From NCBI RefSeq assembly GCF_014651115.1, contig NZ_BMWG01000001.1, forward strand, positions 764,320-828,319: 64,000 nt of DNA. Direction: 5' to 3'. The position numbers and the translations under genes were made by a program. The notes under the pieces are model-generated. The model had not been told where the DNA came from, searched no databases, and saw only the letters and a list, made by a program, of their open reading frames with translations. The stretch is from Streptomyces inusitatus. Its GTDB lineage: Bacteria > Actinomycetota > Actinomycetes > Streptomycetales > Streptomycetaceae. Positions 41,901 through 49,333 of the stretch are shown piece after piece (the first letter of the stretch is position 1; each line of letters opens with the position of its first letter).

Positions 41901-43079
41901 ATTGTCGATGAGCGTCGTCATCCGCGAATAACCGGCGGCCAGATAGTGCAGCACCTGATTGGCCTCGGGCCACAGCTGTCCGGCGGGGTCGGCGACGAGC
42001 GTGCCCAGCTCGGCGCGCAGCTCCTCCAGCGGCCCGCGCAGCGAGTCGCCGAGTACGGCGGTCAGCTGCTCATGACGGTTCGACAGCTCCTCGAAGCGCT
42101 CGTCGCGCTCCTCGATCTCCACGCTGTACCGCTCCGACCTGTCCGCCAGCTCGGCGGTGAAGCGCTCGGTGGTCTCCGCCAGCTCGGCCGTGAGGCGTTC
42201 GGAGGTCTTCTCGTTCTCGGCCGTGAGCCGCTCGGTGACCTCGGCCAGCTCCGCCGCGTGCCGGGCGGCCAGCTCCTCGCCCGGCCGCCGGTCCGTGAAG
42301 GTCATCACCGCGCCGACGAGCTGATCCCCGTCCCGTACCGGAGCGGTGGTCAGATCGACCGGCACCCGGGTGCCGTCCTTCGCCCACAGCACCTGCCCGC
42401 GCACCCGGTGCTTGCGCCCGGAGCGCAGGGTGTCCGCGAGCGGCGACTCGGCGTACGGGAAGGGCTTGCCGTCCTCGCGCGAGTGCAGGATCAGCGGGTG
42501 CAGCTCCTGGCCGCCGAGGTCGCTGGCGCGGAATCCGAGGATCTGGGCGGCGGCCGGATTGACCAGCACGACCCGGCCCTCGGTGTCCGTGCCCACGACG
42601 CCCTCGGCGGCGGCCCGCAGAATCATCTCGGTCTGCCGCTGCGAACGCGCCAGTTCCGCCTCGGTGTCCATCGTCCCGGACAGATCGCGCACGACCAGCA
42701 TCAGCAACTCGTCGCCGGTGTAGCCGCCGTGCGAGTCATAGGCCTCGCGGCCGTCCTCCAGGCTGGCGCTGGTCACCTCGACGGGGAACTCGCTGCCGTC
42801 GGTCCGCCGGGCCATCATCCGGGTGGGCTTGGTGCGTCCCCGCTCGTCGGCCGCCTCGGGGCGGCGCATGGAACCGGGGATGAGCCGCGAGTCGAACGCG
42901 GGCAGCAGATCGAGCAGCCCGCGCCCCACCAGGGCGGTGCCCGGGGCCTCGAAGAGCCCCAGCGCGATCGTGTTGGCGTTGACGACCGTGCCGTTGGCGT
43001 TGACGAGCACCAGGCCGTCGGGGAGCGCGTCGAGTATTGCCGCGAGGCGAGCAGCGCCTCGGGACGGCCTGCTGCTCAC
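38967..43079 (-). CDS. Giant PAS-kinase-like/receiver protein, probably non-catalytic hybrid
   Basis: A 1370-residue protein. Two PAS domains (~10-130 and ~150-270) are followed by a Glu/Arg coiled coil (AETTERFTAELADRSERY), a DHp-like region (~340-400) and an HATPase-like region (~400-530). Then come ~600 residues of Pro/Ala/Gly/Gln-rich disordered linker with RRRG repeats, and two receiver-like domains (~1140-1370). The H-box reads GDSLRGPLEELR instead of SHELRTPL, so the phospho-accepting His is missing. The first receiver lacks the acidic pocket; the second has VLLIEEHEE and NLVVMDLMQ but no clear conserved Lys. It may signal by binding rather than phosphotransfer. Monocistronic. Confidence 0.88.
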   Translation of the reverse strand: MSSRPSRGAARLAAILDALPDGLVLVNANGTVVNANTIALGLFEAPGTALVGRGLLDLLPAFDSRLIPGSMRRPEAADERGRTKPTRMMARRTDGSEFPVEVTSASLEDGREAYDSHGGYTGDELLMLVVRDLSGTMDTEAELARSQRQTEMILRAAAEGVVGTDTEGRVVLVNPAAAQILGFRASDLGGQELHPLILHSREDGKPFPYAESPLADTLRSGRKHRVRGQVLWAKDGTRVPVDLTTAPVRDGDQLVGAVMTFTDRRPGEELAARHAAELAEVTERLTAENEKTSERLTAELAETTERFTAELADRSERYSVEIEERDERFEELSNRHEQLTAVLGDSLRGPLEELRAELGTLVADPAGQLWPEANQVLHYLAAGYSRMTTLIDNVLGYQRLDTGREPLDKSKVLLDAVVATAVEGAVELIGPGRAQFAVHAPAIEAEVDAARLATALAHLAADVAGVDSTGRARLLPDGGHADSTVVLAAAQRGEVVRIEVRGPFAGGDPVHEPIVRGIVRAHGGVLQTHDVPGMSGSAYVLEVPLGAGAGVMPTPAPVPTPVNALAPAARQTARPAPAAAPVPPRPLPRIAPAAPAAPATAPPAPAPPSAAETPAAPAAPAAPEADSTGAIALPLPEQRTSSQVAAEPETESRTETGTEPGAEPSGRRRRGSTDAFLESVLPVRSAPEEPVPPVPTGRRRAAEQDGTAEAQDSGGTQGGGGGTGRRRGRPSPAEEPVAPVEPVSPVGPAAPVEPTEPAEPVGPPPPPVASGVPAEGSVVTAAEGASGRAAFGQAVPPQGVPQQAVPPQGMAQGIPQQQSVQHAVPPQGLVADPAGQRPVRSGMPELSAGPAAAEAAGRRARRALAPAPAPAPAPEEPETGRSAFALPPAEADRPTTPAPAPAPAPAPAPAVEFTDHSTPTGRRRAHPGEPQETGTAGPVPVPADDPAGGHTASRDSVSGPSTGSVSLPLPPLEPPVAGPETAGPHTLAQPLPAEAPLPADASHGRAFSVRTLGQGVPFAQQVTDKQQGQGQQQAQQGSLGSGRRRRLATPPDIGIERGGAEPSARPHPQGQPGTGPGGTAPRPPGERAEGRAYAIGAPDEGAEGPQPLDGPGGAVEVANRPQPQPVDDELPPEPLDNPRRLLVWPAPDVSTQQALSDRGYRPVVVHSREEVDAQIAAFPAALFVDPLTGPITRTALQSLRQAAVAAEVPVLVTAGLGQATREAAYGADPAILLKALAPRDSEQHPPRVLLIEEHEEIALALTETLERRGMQVARAGADTDAVTLAAQTRPNLVVMDLMQVRRRRAGIIDWLRANGRLNRTPLVVYTSAGLNRAELPRLSSGETVLFLAERSTSGEVQSRIVDLLAKIGTN

Positions 43080-43247
43080 AACGACGGTTCCTTCCTGGCC
43101 TGCTGCATGTGCGGACGGCCGGCCCCATTTTGCCCTTCGGGTCTCGGCCTGTCACTGAAGGGAGTCTAAGTGCACCGGATGCGCGAGGGGCGGCGGATGA
43201 GGGGGACCTCATATCCGCACCCCGTGCGAACAGGGTGCGCGGACCCC

Positions 43248-43718
43248 TCAGAAACGGGTGCTCGGCAGCACGGGTTCCATGCTCTGCCAGCGGGAGATCT
43301 CGCAGCCGTCGGTCCGCCTGAACGTCGCGTTCACCGTCCGCCCCCGCCACGTTCCCGTCACCCGCGCGGTGGCCGGGCCGCCCGTCTGCTGCGTACACAC
43401 CCGCCCCAGCGGCACCGGCGCGAACGGGTCGCGCCCCTCCCGCGCCAGCTCGTCCAACCGCTCGCACGCCCCCTCGGCCGCCGGGTGCGTCCCCCCTGCC
43501 GGGTCGCACTCCAGCCGGTACCGTCCCTCGGTCCGCGCGTTTCCCGTGTCCGACACCACGACCGTCAGCCTGTCCCGCCGCTCCTCGGGCGCGGACAGCA
43601 GCGAGGTCAGCGGCGACAGCGCGGGCAGCGGCAGATCCGCCGCCGCCCCGGCCGTGGGGGCGGCCGTGGCGAGCGCGGCGGCCGAAGCGGTCACGGTGAG
43701 GATGATGCGGCGCAGCAT
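43248..43718 (-). CDS. SSI-family subtilisin inhibitor with atypical reactive loop
   Basis: A 156-residue secreted protein with signal peptide (LTVTASAAALATAAPTAGAA). SSI landmarks are YRLECDPAGGTHPAAEGACERL and RVTGTWRGRTVN, and the four disulfide cysteines are present (LEC, GAC, RVC, DGC). In classic SSI the reactive site follows the third Cys as CPMVYDP; here it reads CTQQTGGPATA, with Gln at the likely P1 and one extra residue. Such a loop should not inhibit subtilisin in the usual way. Confidence 0.88.
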   Translation of the reverse strand: MLRRIILTVTASAAALATAAPTAGAAADLPLPALSPLTSLLSAPEERRDRLTVVVSDTGNARTEGRYRLECDPAGGTHPAAEGACERLDELAREGRDPFAPVPLGRVCTQQTGGPATARVTGTWRGRTVNATFRRTDGCEISRWQSMEPVLPSTRF

Positions 43719-43961
43719 GGGGGCTCCCGAAGCTCTGGGCGGTCCTGTCGTCCTGTTCCCGGAGGCGCGTCCGATCCATCGCCCCCACCCCTCCTAACGC
43801 CCCTCCCGCCCTCACGTTGCGCCCCCGCCCCCACCCCGCCCGCCCGGCCCTTCGCGCTTTGCCCTGCGGCCCGGGTCCCTAGTACCGTGGGCCGCGATTG
43901 GTGACACGGCGTTCGACTGTGTCATCATCGGCACACACAACGCGCCCGCGCGGGGTGTGCT

Positions 43962-44055
43962 GGAGGCGTCGCCTAGTCCGGTCTATGGCGCCGCACTGCT
44001 AATGCGGTTTGGGTTTTAAAGCCCATCGAGGGTTCAAATCCCTCCGCCTCCGCCA
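43962..44055 (+). tRNA. tRNA-Ser (anticodon GCU)
   Basis: A 94-nt class II tRNA. The acceptor stem GGAGGCG/CGCCTCC is closed by discriminator G and encoded CCA. The anticodon stem CCGCA/TGCGG holds loop CTGCTAA, giving GCU. A long variable arm (TTTGGGTTTTAAAGCCCA) precedes the TTCAAAT T loop. Confidence 0.96.
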
Positions 44056-44299
44056 GCTCGATCACCAAAGCCCCGGCCCCACGGCCGGGGCTTTCGTGTA
44101 TCCCCCGGCCCGTCCCCGGCCCGTCCCCGATCGAACGCCCGGCCGGGATCCCCGCGCGGGATCACCCATCCCACACCGACTCGGATCCTGGCGTTTCCGC
44201 AGCTCAGGCCGGGTGTGTCGAATGGATTTCGCCTCACGGCGCAGGTCATGTAATGTTGTTCTCGCAACGCCGACCGGGAAGAAAAGCCCGGGAAGCCAA

Positions 44300-44372
44300 G
44301 CACTCGTAGCTTAACGGATAGAGCATCTGACTACGGATCAGAAGGTTGCAGGTTCGAATCCTGCCGAGTGCA
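44300..44372 (+). tRNA. tRNA-Arg (anticodon ACG)
   Basis: A 73-nt tRNA with acceptor GCACTCG/CGAGTGC and discriminator A; CCA is not encoded. The anticodon stem TCTGA/TCAGA holds loop CTACGGA, giving ACG. This is the tRNA whose A34 is deaminated to inosine by TadA, encoded at 58874-59359 in the same window. Confidence 0.97.
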
Positions 44373-44379
44373 CAGTGCC

Positions 44380-44412
44380 AAAAGGCCCCTGGATTTCATC
44401 CAGGGGCCTTTT
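44380..44412 (+). terminator. Terminator after tRNA-Arg(ACG)
   Basis: A 15-bp perfect stem (AAAAGGCCCCTGGAT / ATCCAGGGGCCTTTT) with loop TTC and a T-run inside its 3' arm lies 8 bp after the tRNA; a textbook intrinsic terminator. Confidence 0.95.
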
Positions 44413-44619
44413 GCTTTGTTGTCCTTCGAGTAGTGCCCAGAGGGGCGGGTAGATCAGGACACCGCCGGTGGCTGGGGATATGCGGCTGGCCTGCGGAGGA
44501 GTGAGCCGGGGAGCGGGCCGGGCGCGGCCGGAATGCGATGTACAGCCCCGGAGGGTGTCGGTCGGCTCGGGTAATCTGCCCGTTTTCGGTAAGAAATCTG
44601 CGTGCGCCCGGAGGTACGG

Positions 44620-44706
44620 ATGACATGGCGGTGCTCCGGGGTCGGATGGCCGGCGGGGGCGCGGATGGCCGTGCTGCGGTGAGAGGGCGGGCGGGTCAGT
44701 CCGCTG
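44620..44706 (+). pseudogene. N-terminal part of DUF2797 gene cut by in-frame TGA
   Basis: ATG 44620, with GGAGG 5 nt upstream, opens a frame reading MTWRCSGVGWPAGARMAVLR, then TGA at 44680-44682, then EGGRVSPLVAGKS, directly continuous with the downstream DUF2797 frame. The W-x-C-[ST]-G-[VL]-x-W start is what I expect for this family, so the true gene start is here and the TGA interrupts codon 21. See the following entry for the rest of the protein. Confidence 0.75.
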
Positions 44707-45501
44707 GTGGCGGGGAAGAGCCTGGGGTTTCGGGCCGAGGGGGAGCGGGGGTGTGTGGGGGCGCGCGGGAATGTGTGTCCGCTGGGGGCGGTGGTGTCGG
44801 GGCGGGTGACCAGTGCGCGGTGTGGGGAGTGTGCGCGGCTGGACCGGGCGCACTCGGTGGCGGCGGACACGATCGCGGATGATCCGAGGGTGTACCGGGT
44901 CTATCTCGCCTGGTTCGGACCGGGGCTGGTCAAGGTGGGGATCACGGCGGAGGAGCGCGGGCCGGCCAGGCTGCTGGAGCAGGGGGCGGTGGTCTTCAGC
45001 TGGCTGGGGCGCGGCCCGCTGATGGCGGCGCGGCGGACCGAGGAGCTGCTTCGCGCGGCTCTGGGGATACCGGACCGGATCCCGTACGCCCGGAAGCGGG
45101 CCGTCCGCACCCGGCTGCCCGAGACGGCGCGGGAGCGCGCGGCGGAGATCGGGGAGCTGCACCGCGCCGCTCTCGCGCTGGACGGGTGGGCGGAGTCGCT
45201 GGAGCCGCTCGGGTTCGAGGCCGTCGACCACACGGAGGCGTTCGGGCTCGCGGGGCTGCCGCCCGCCGTCTCGGCCGTACGGGAACTCGCCGACGGAGGG
45301 ACGGTCGCGGGGACGCTGCTCGCCGTCGCCGGGCCGGATCTGCATCTGCGTACGGCGGACGGGGAGATCGTCGTACTCGACACCCGGCTGATGACCGGCT
45401 GGTCCCTCGTCGGGGCCGGTCCCGGGGAGGGGGTCTCGGTGCCGACCGTCCCGCTCGAAGGGGTGGAGGCGGGCGGCACAGTGCAGGACGGGCTCTTCTG
45501 A
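44707..45501 (+). CDS. DUF2797 protein, N-terminus lost to a stop codon
   Basis: The open part after the TGA encodes 264 residues from GTG 44707. It contains CVGARGNVCPLGAVV, ARCGECARLDRAHSVAADTI and YLAWFGPGLVKVGITAEERG, the core of DUF2797 (a family with Cys pairs and a GIY-YIG-like KVGIT segment). The natural protein should begin about 29 codons earlier at ATG 44620. GTG 44707 has no good ribosome-binding site, so this copy is a recent nonsense mutant, a readthrough gene, or carries a sequencing error. A dispensable C-terminal ~100 residues follow. Confidence 0.75.
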   Translation: MAGKSLGFRAEGERGCVGARGNVCPLGAVVSGRVTSARCGECARLDRAHSVAADTIADDPRVYRVYLAWFGPGLVKVGITAEERGPARLLEQGAVVFSWLGRGPLMAARRTEELLRAALGIPDRIPYARKRAVRTRLPETARERAAEIGELHRAALALDGWAESLEPLGFEAVDHTEAFGLAGLPPAVSAVRELADGGTVAGTLLAVAGPDLHLRTADGEIVVLDTRLMTGWSLVGAGPGEGVSVPTVPLEGVEAGGTVQDGLF

Positions 45502-45615
45502 ACCAGGGGGACAGGGGCAGGCCGAGGGGGCGCGGGTAAAGACTTGGATCCCGGACGCATCCCTTATCGCAATGACCGTGGACTCCCCGCCCCGCCGGAC
45601 CGCAGGGTGAAGGAC

Positions 45616-46005
45616 ATGAGCAACGACCTCGTGAGACCTGTCCCCGCCCATGAACCCCCCTACTACACCGTTGTCTTCACCTCCGTGCTGAGCGACTCCC
45701 AGGACGGTTACCCCGAGACCGCCCGGCGGATGGGGAAGCTGGTGGAGGAGATACCGGGCTTCCTGGGGTACGAGTCGGCCTGCGCCCCCGGCGGGCTGGG
45801 GATCACGGTCGCGTACTTCCGCGACGAGGAGTCCATCGCCGTCTGGCAGCGCCACCCGGAGCACCGCGCGGCCCAGCGGTACGGCCGTGAGAACTGGTAC
45901 CGCGAGTACACCCTCCACATCGGGAAGGTCGAGCGGAGCCACTCCTTCAGCCGGGAGTCCCGTCCGGTCCCCCACGGCAACGCCGCCCGCGGCGCGGAGG
46001 GTTAG
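45616..46005 (+). CDS. Antibiotic biosynthesis monooxygenase (ABM)-fold protein
   Basis: A 129-residue protein of the dimeric alpha/beta-barrel ABM family. Signature parts are YYTVVFTSVLS, PGFLGYESACA, ITVAYFRDEESIAVWQRH and a C-terminal ENWYREYTLHIGKVER. These proteins include heme-degrading and quinone-forming enzymes, but many have no known substrate. ATG 45616 follows AGGGTGAAGG; an upstream frame extension has no supporting site. Confidence 0.88.
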   Translation: MSNDLVRPVPAHEPPYYTVVFTSVLSDSQDGYPETARRMGKLVEEIPGFLGYESACAPGGLGITVAYFRDEESIAVWQRHPEHRAAQRYGRENWYREYTLHIGKVERSHSFSRESRPVPHGNAARGAEG

Positions 46006-46071
46006 GCGTTTCTCAGGAAATTCACAGGCTGGGCCAAGGCCGTTTTCACGGCGGGGGCGAAGGCTGACGCC

Positions 46072-46809
46072 ATGACCGCGATCTCGCCCCAGGGGCGTAC
46101 CGAGATGCTCAGAGCGGACGGGAAGCCCGTCCGGGTGCTCATCGTGGACGACGAGGCGGCGTTGAGCGAGCTGCTCTCGATGACGCTGCGCTACGAGGGC
46201 TGGGAGGTGCGCAGCGCGGGGGACGGAGCCGAAGCGGTCCGTGCCGTGAGGGAGTTCAGGCCCGACGCGGTGGTGCTCGATGTGGTGCTTCCCGATATGG
46301 ACGGGATATCGGTGCTGCGCAGGCTGCGGCGGGAGGAGCCGGCGGTGCCGGTGCTCTTCCTCACGGCCAGGGACGCGGTCGAGGACCGGATCGCGGGGCT
46401 GACGGCGGGCGGCGACGACTATGTCACCAAGCCGTTCTCGCTGGAGGAGGTCGTCGCCCGGCTGCGCGGGCTGATCCGCCGGTCGGGGGCGTCCTCGGTG
46501 CGTACCGAATCCCTGCTCTCGGTGGGCGATCTGACCCTGGACGAGGACAGCCACGAGGTCACCCGCGCGGGCCGGTCCATCCATCTGACGGCCACCGAGT
46601 TCGAGCTGCTGCGCTATCTGATGCGCAACCCGCGCCGGGTGCTCAGCAAGGCGCAGATCCTGGACCGCGTGTGGTCGTACGACTTCGGCGGCCAGGCCAA
46701 TGTGGTGGAGCTGTATGTCTCGTACCTCCGGAAGAAGATCGACGCGGGCTGCTCCCCGATGATCCACACCCGGCGGGGAGCGGGGTATCTGATCAAGCCG
46801 GGGGAGTAG
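46072..46809 (+). CDS. OmpR-family response regulator without a partner kinase
   Basis: A 245-residue regulator. The receiver has acidic residues VLIVDDEA, phosphorylation Asp in AVVLDVVLPDMDG, Thr in VLFLTARD and Lys in YVTKPFS. The C-terminal winged helix contains LTATEFELLRYLMRNPRRVL and RRGAGYLIKPGE. Such genes are normally followed by a sensor kinase gene; here an efflux gene and its palindromic operator begin within 50 bp instead, so the cognate kinase is elsewhere or lost. Confidence 0.93.
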   Translation: MTAISPQGRTEMLRADGKPVRVLIVDDEAALSELLSMTLRYEGWEVRSAGDGAEAVRAVREFRPDAVVLDVVLPDMDGISVLRRLRREEPAVPVLFLTARDAVEDRIAGLTAGGDDYVTKPFSLEEVVARLRGLIRRSGASSVRTESLLSVGDLTLDEDSHEVTRAGRSIHLTATEFELLRYLMRNPRRVLSKAQILDRVWSYDFGGQANVVELYVSYLRKKIDAGCSPMIHTRRGAGYLIKPGE

Positions 46810-46852
46810 AGACGGGCTGAGCCTCCTTACTCGCTATACAGCGTATGGCGAT

Positions 46853-46894
46853 CCTTGTACGGTGTACGAGAAATCTCTCGTACACCGTACAAGG
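46853..46894. promoter_or_regulatory. 19-bp perfect palindromic operator of the efflux operon
   Basis: CCTTGTACGGTGTACGAGA (46853-46871) and its exact complement TCTCGTACACCGTACAAGG (46876-46894) are separated by AATC. The right arm ends in the ribosome-binding site AAGGAG of the MFS gene (ATG 46902). This is a TetR-type operator, most likely bound by the TetR protein encoded after the MFS gene; bound repressor would cover both the promoter and the ribosome-binding site. Confidence 0.85.
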
Positions 46895-46901
46895 AGCTGG
46901 C

Positions 46902-48410
46902 ATGACGGCGACGACCGCCAAGCCCGAATCGGCCCCCACGGGCCGCCATCCGCAGCGCTGGCTGATCCTCGGCGTCATCTGCCTCGCCCAGCTGACCGTG
47001 CTGCTCGACAACACCGTCCTCAGCGTCGCCATCCCCTCCCTCAACCGGGAACTCGACGCATCCGCCACCGACATCCAGTGGATGATCAACGCCTACTCGC
47101 TGGTCCAGTCCGGTCTGCTGCTCACCGCGGGCAGTGCGGCCGACCGCTACGGACGGAAGAAGCTGCTGCTGGCGGGCCTCGCGCTCTTCGGCATCGGCTC
47201 GCTCGCGGCCGGGCTCGCCCAGACCTCGGCCCAGCTGATCGCCGCGCGCGCCGGCATGGGCGTCGGCGGCGCGCTGCTGATGACCACGATCCTCGCGGTC
47301 ATCGTCCAGATCTTCGACGACACCGAGCGGGTCAAGGCCATCGCCCTCTGGTCGACGGTCAGCTCGCTCGGCTTCGCTGCCGGACCGCTGATCGGCGGGA
47401 TCATGCTCGACCACTTCTGGTGGGGCTCGATCTTCCTGATCAACATCCCGGTGACGGCGGCCGGGCTGATCGCGGTGTTCCTGCTGGTGCCGGAGTCCAA
47501 GAATCCGCAGGGGGAACGGCCGGACCTGGTCGGCGCGGTGCTCTCCACCATCGGTATGACCGCGGTGGTCTACGCGATCATCTCCGGGCCCGAGCACGGC
47601 TGGACCTCCGGCCAGGTGCTCGTCTCGGCCGCCATCGGCGCGGTGGTGCTCACCGCCTTCGCCCGGTGGGAGCTGAGCATCCCGTACCCGATGCTGGACA
47701 TGCACTTCTTCCGGAACCGGCGGTTCGTCGGGGCGGTCGCGGGCTCGATCCTGGTCGCCTTCGGCATGGGCGGCTCGCTCTTCCTGCTGACCCAGCACCT
47801 TCAGTTCGTGCTCGGGTACGGACCGCTGGACGCCGGTCTGCGCACCGCGCCGCTCGCGCTGACCATCGTCGCCCTGAACATGACCGGCATCGGACCCCGG
47901 CTGCTGCCGAAGTTCGGCACCCCGGTGACGATCGCGATCGGCATGGGACTGGTCTCGGCCGGTCTCGCGGCGATCGCGCTGCTCGGCGGGGAGAGCTACG
48001 GAGGGATGTTCCTCGGCCTGGTCGTGATGGGCGCGGGCATCGCGCTCTCGATGCCCGCGATGGCCAACGCGATCATGAGCGCGATCCCCCGCGAGAAGGC
48101 CGGCGTCGGGGCCGGGGTGAACGGCACCCTCGCGGAGTTCGGCAACGGCCTCGGCGTCGCGGTGCTCGGAGCCGTACTGAACTCCCGCTTCGCCGCGCTG
48201 CTGCCGGGAGTGGCGGGGGCGGCCTCGCTGCCGGCCGCCCTGGCGGCGGCGGACGGCGAGGCGGGACGGGCCGGGGTCTCGGCGGCCTTCGCCACAGGAC
48301 TGGAGACGAGTCAGCTGGTCGGAGCGGTGGCGGTGCTGGCGGGCGGCCTGCTCGCGGCGGCGCTGCTGTGGCGGGCGGAGAATGAGGAAACCGTCCGGCA
48401 GGCGGCATAG
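46902..48410 (+). CDS. DHA2-family (14-helix) MFS multidrug efflux pump
   Basis: A 502-residue membrane antiporter of the EmrB/QacA type. Motif D1-like LTVLLDNTVLSVAIPSLNRE and motif A-like GSAADRYGRKKLLLAG are visible, with about 14 transmembrane helices. It exports drugs using the proton gradient. It is directly under the 19-bp operator and is followed by a TetR gene 97 bp downstream in the same direction. Confidence 0.94.
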   Translation: MTATTAKPESAPTGRHPQRWLILGVICLAQLTVLLDNTVLSVAIPSLNRELDASATDIQWMINAYSLVQSGLLLTAGSAADRYGRKKLLLAGLALFGIGSLAAGLAQTSAQLIAARAGMGVGGALLMTTILAVIVQIFDDTERVKAIALWSTVSSLGFAAGPLIGGIMLDHFWWGSIFLINIPVTAAGLIAVFLLVPESKNPQGERPDLVGAVLSTIGMTAVVYAIISGPEHGWTSGQVLVSAAIGAVVLTAFARWELSIPYPMLDMHFFRNRRFVGAVAGSILVAFGMGGSLFLLTQHLQFVLGYGPLDAGLRTAPLALTIVALNMTGIGPRLLPKFGTPVTIAIGMGLVSAGLAAIALLGGESYGGMFLGLVVMGAGIALSMPAMANAIMSAIPREKAGVGAGVNGTLAEFGNGLGVAVLGAVLNSRFAALLPGVAGAASLPAALAAADGEAGRAGVSAAFATGLETSQLVGAVAVLAGGLLAAALLWRAENEETVRQAA

Positions 48411-48507
48411 CATCGGCCGGGGCGGTACATGATCGGCCGATCCCGGGCGACGGCTTCGCGGCTTCGCCCGGGCCGGCCGTCCGACGGGGCACACCGAGGA
48501 GGGTGGC

Positions 48508-49275
48508 GTGATGGTGAGTGCGGCCGACCGCGCGAAGGGTCCCGCGCGGACCAGCGTCTGGCTGGAGGACAGGGCCGAACGGGGCCGCCGGGCCGCCCAG
48601 CCCGCCGGTCTCGACCGCGCGAAGATCGTCGAGGCGACGACCCGGCTGCTGGACGCCGAGGGCGCGGCCAAGTTCTCGATGCGGCGGCTGGCGGCGGAGC
48701 TGGAAGTCACCGCCATGTCGCTCTACTGGTACGTCGACACCAAGGACGACCTGCTGGAACTGGCGCTGGACGCCGCCTTCGGGGAGACCTCGCTGCCGGA
48801 CGCCGACGACCCCGAGCGGTGGCGGGAGCAGCTGCGCGCGCTGGCCGTGGAGTACCGGACGGTGCTGGTGCGCCACCCCTGGATGTCGGGGATGGTCGGC
48901 ACCTTCCTCAACGTCGGGCCGAACGCGATGGCGTTCTCGATGTCCTTGCAGCGGGTGATGCGGAACACCGGACTGCCCCCGCGCGGACAGACGGGCGGCA
49001 TTTCGGCGGTCTTCCAGTTCGTCTACGGATTCGGCACGGTCGAGGGCAACTTCCTCACCCACTGCCGGTCGGCGGGGATGACCGAGGACGAGTACATCCG
49101 GCAGGCCCTCGGCTCGATGAAGGGGGATCCGAATCTGAAGCGGTACCTCAACAGCTCCTCGGACATCACGGACGCGCGGGGCGGCGACACGGTGGGCGAG
49201 GCCCGCCAGCGCGACTTCGACTACGCGTTCGACCTGCTGGTCGCCGGCATCGAGGCGATGGCCGCCCGGGGGTAG
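48508..49275 (+). CDS. TetR-family repressor of the efflux pump
   Basis: A 255-residue regulator. The helix-turn-helix region is IVEATTRLLDAEGAAKFSMR, RLAAELEVTAMSLYWYVDTK and DDLLELALD, followed by a TetR_C-like ligand-binding part. The start is GTG 48508 or ATG 48511 after GAGGAGG. It probably binds the palindrome before the MFS gene and releases it on drug binding. Confidence 0.92.
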   Translation: MMVSAADRAKGPARTSVWLEDRAERGRRAAQPAGLDRAKIVEATTRLLDAEGAAKFSMRRLAAELEVTAMSLYWYVDTKDDLLELALDAAFGETSLPDADDPERWREQLRALAVEYRTVLVRHPWMSGMVGTFLNVGPNAMAFSMSLQRVMRNTGLPPRGQTGGISAVFQFVYGFGTVEGNFLTHCRSAGMTEDEYIRQALGSMKGDPNLKRYLNSSSDITDARGGDTVGEARQRDFDYAFDLLVAGIEAMAARG

Positions 49276-49333
49276 CAGACCTCCGGCCGGGACAGACCGG
49301 GCCCGGGCTGGGCGCCGCCCGGGCCCGTGGGCC

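Noticed and set aside
44680..44682. Selenocysteine at the in-frame TGA
   Set aside because: No stem-loop typical of a SECIS element follows within the next bases, and the site is not a catalytic Cys in the family as far as I know.
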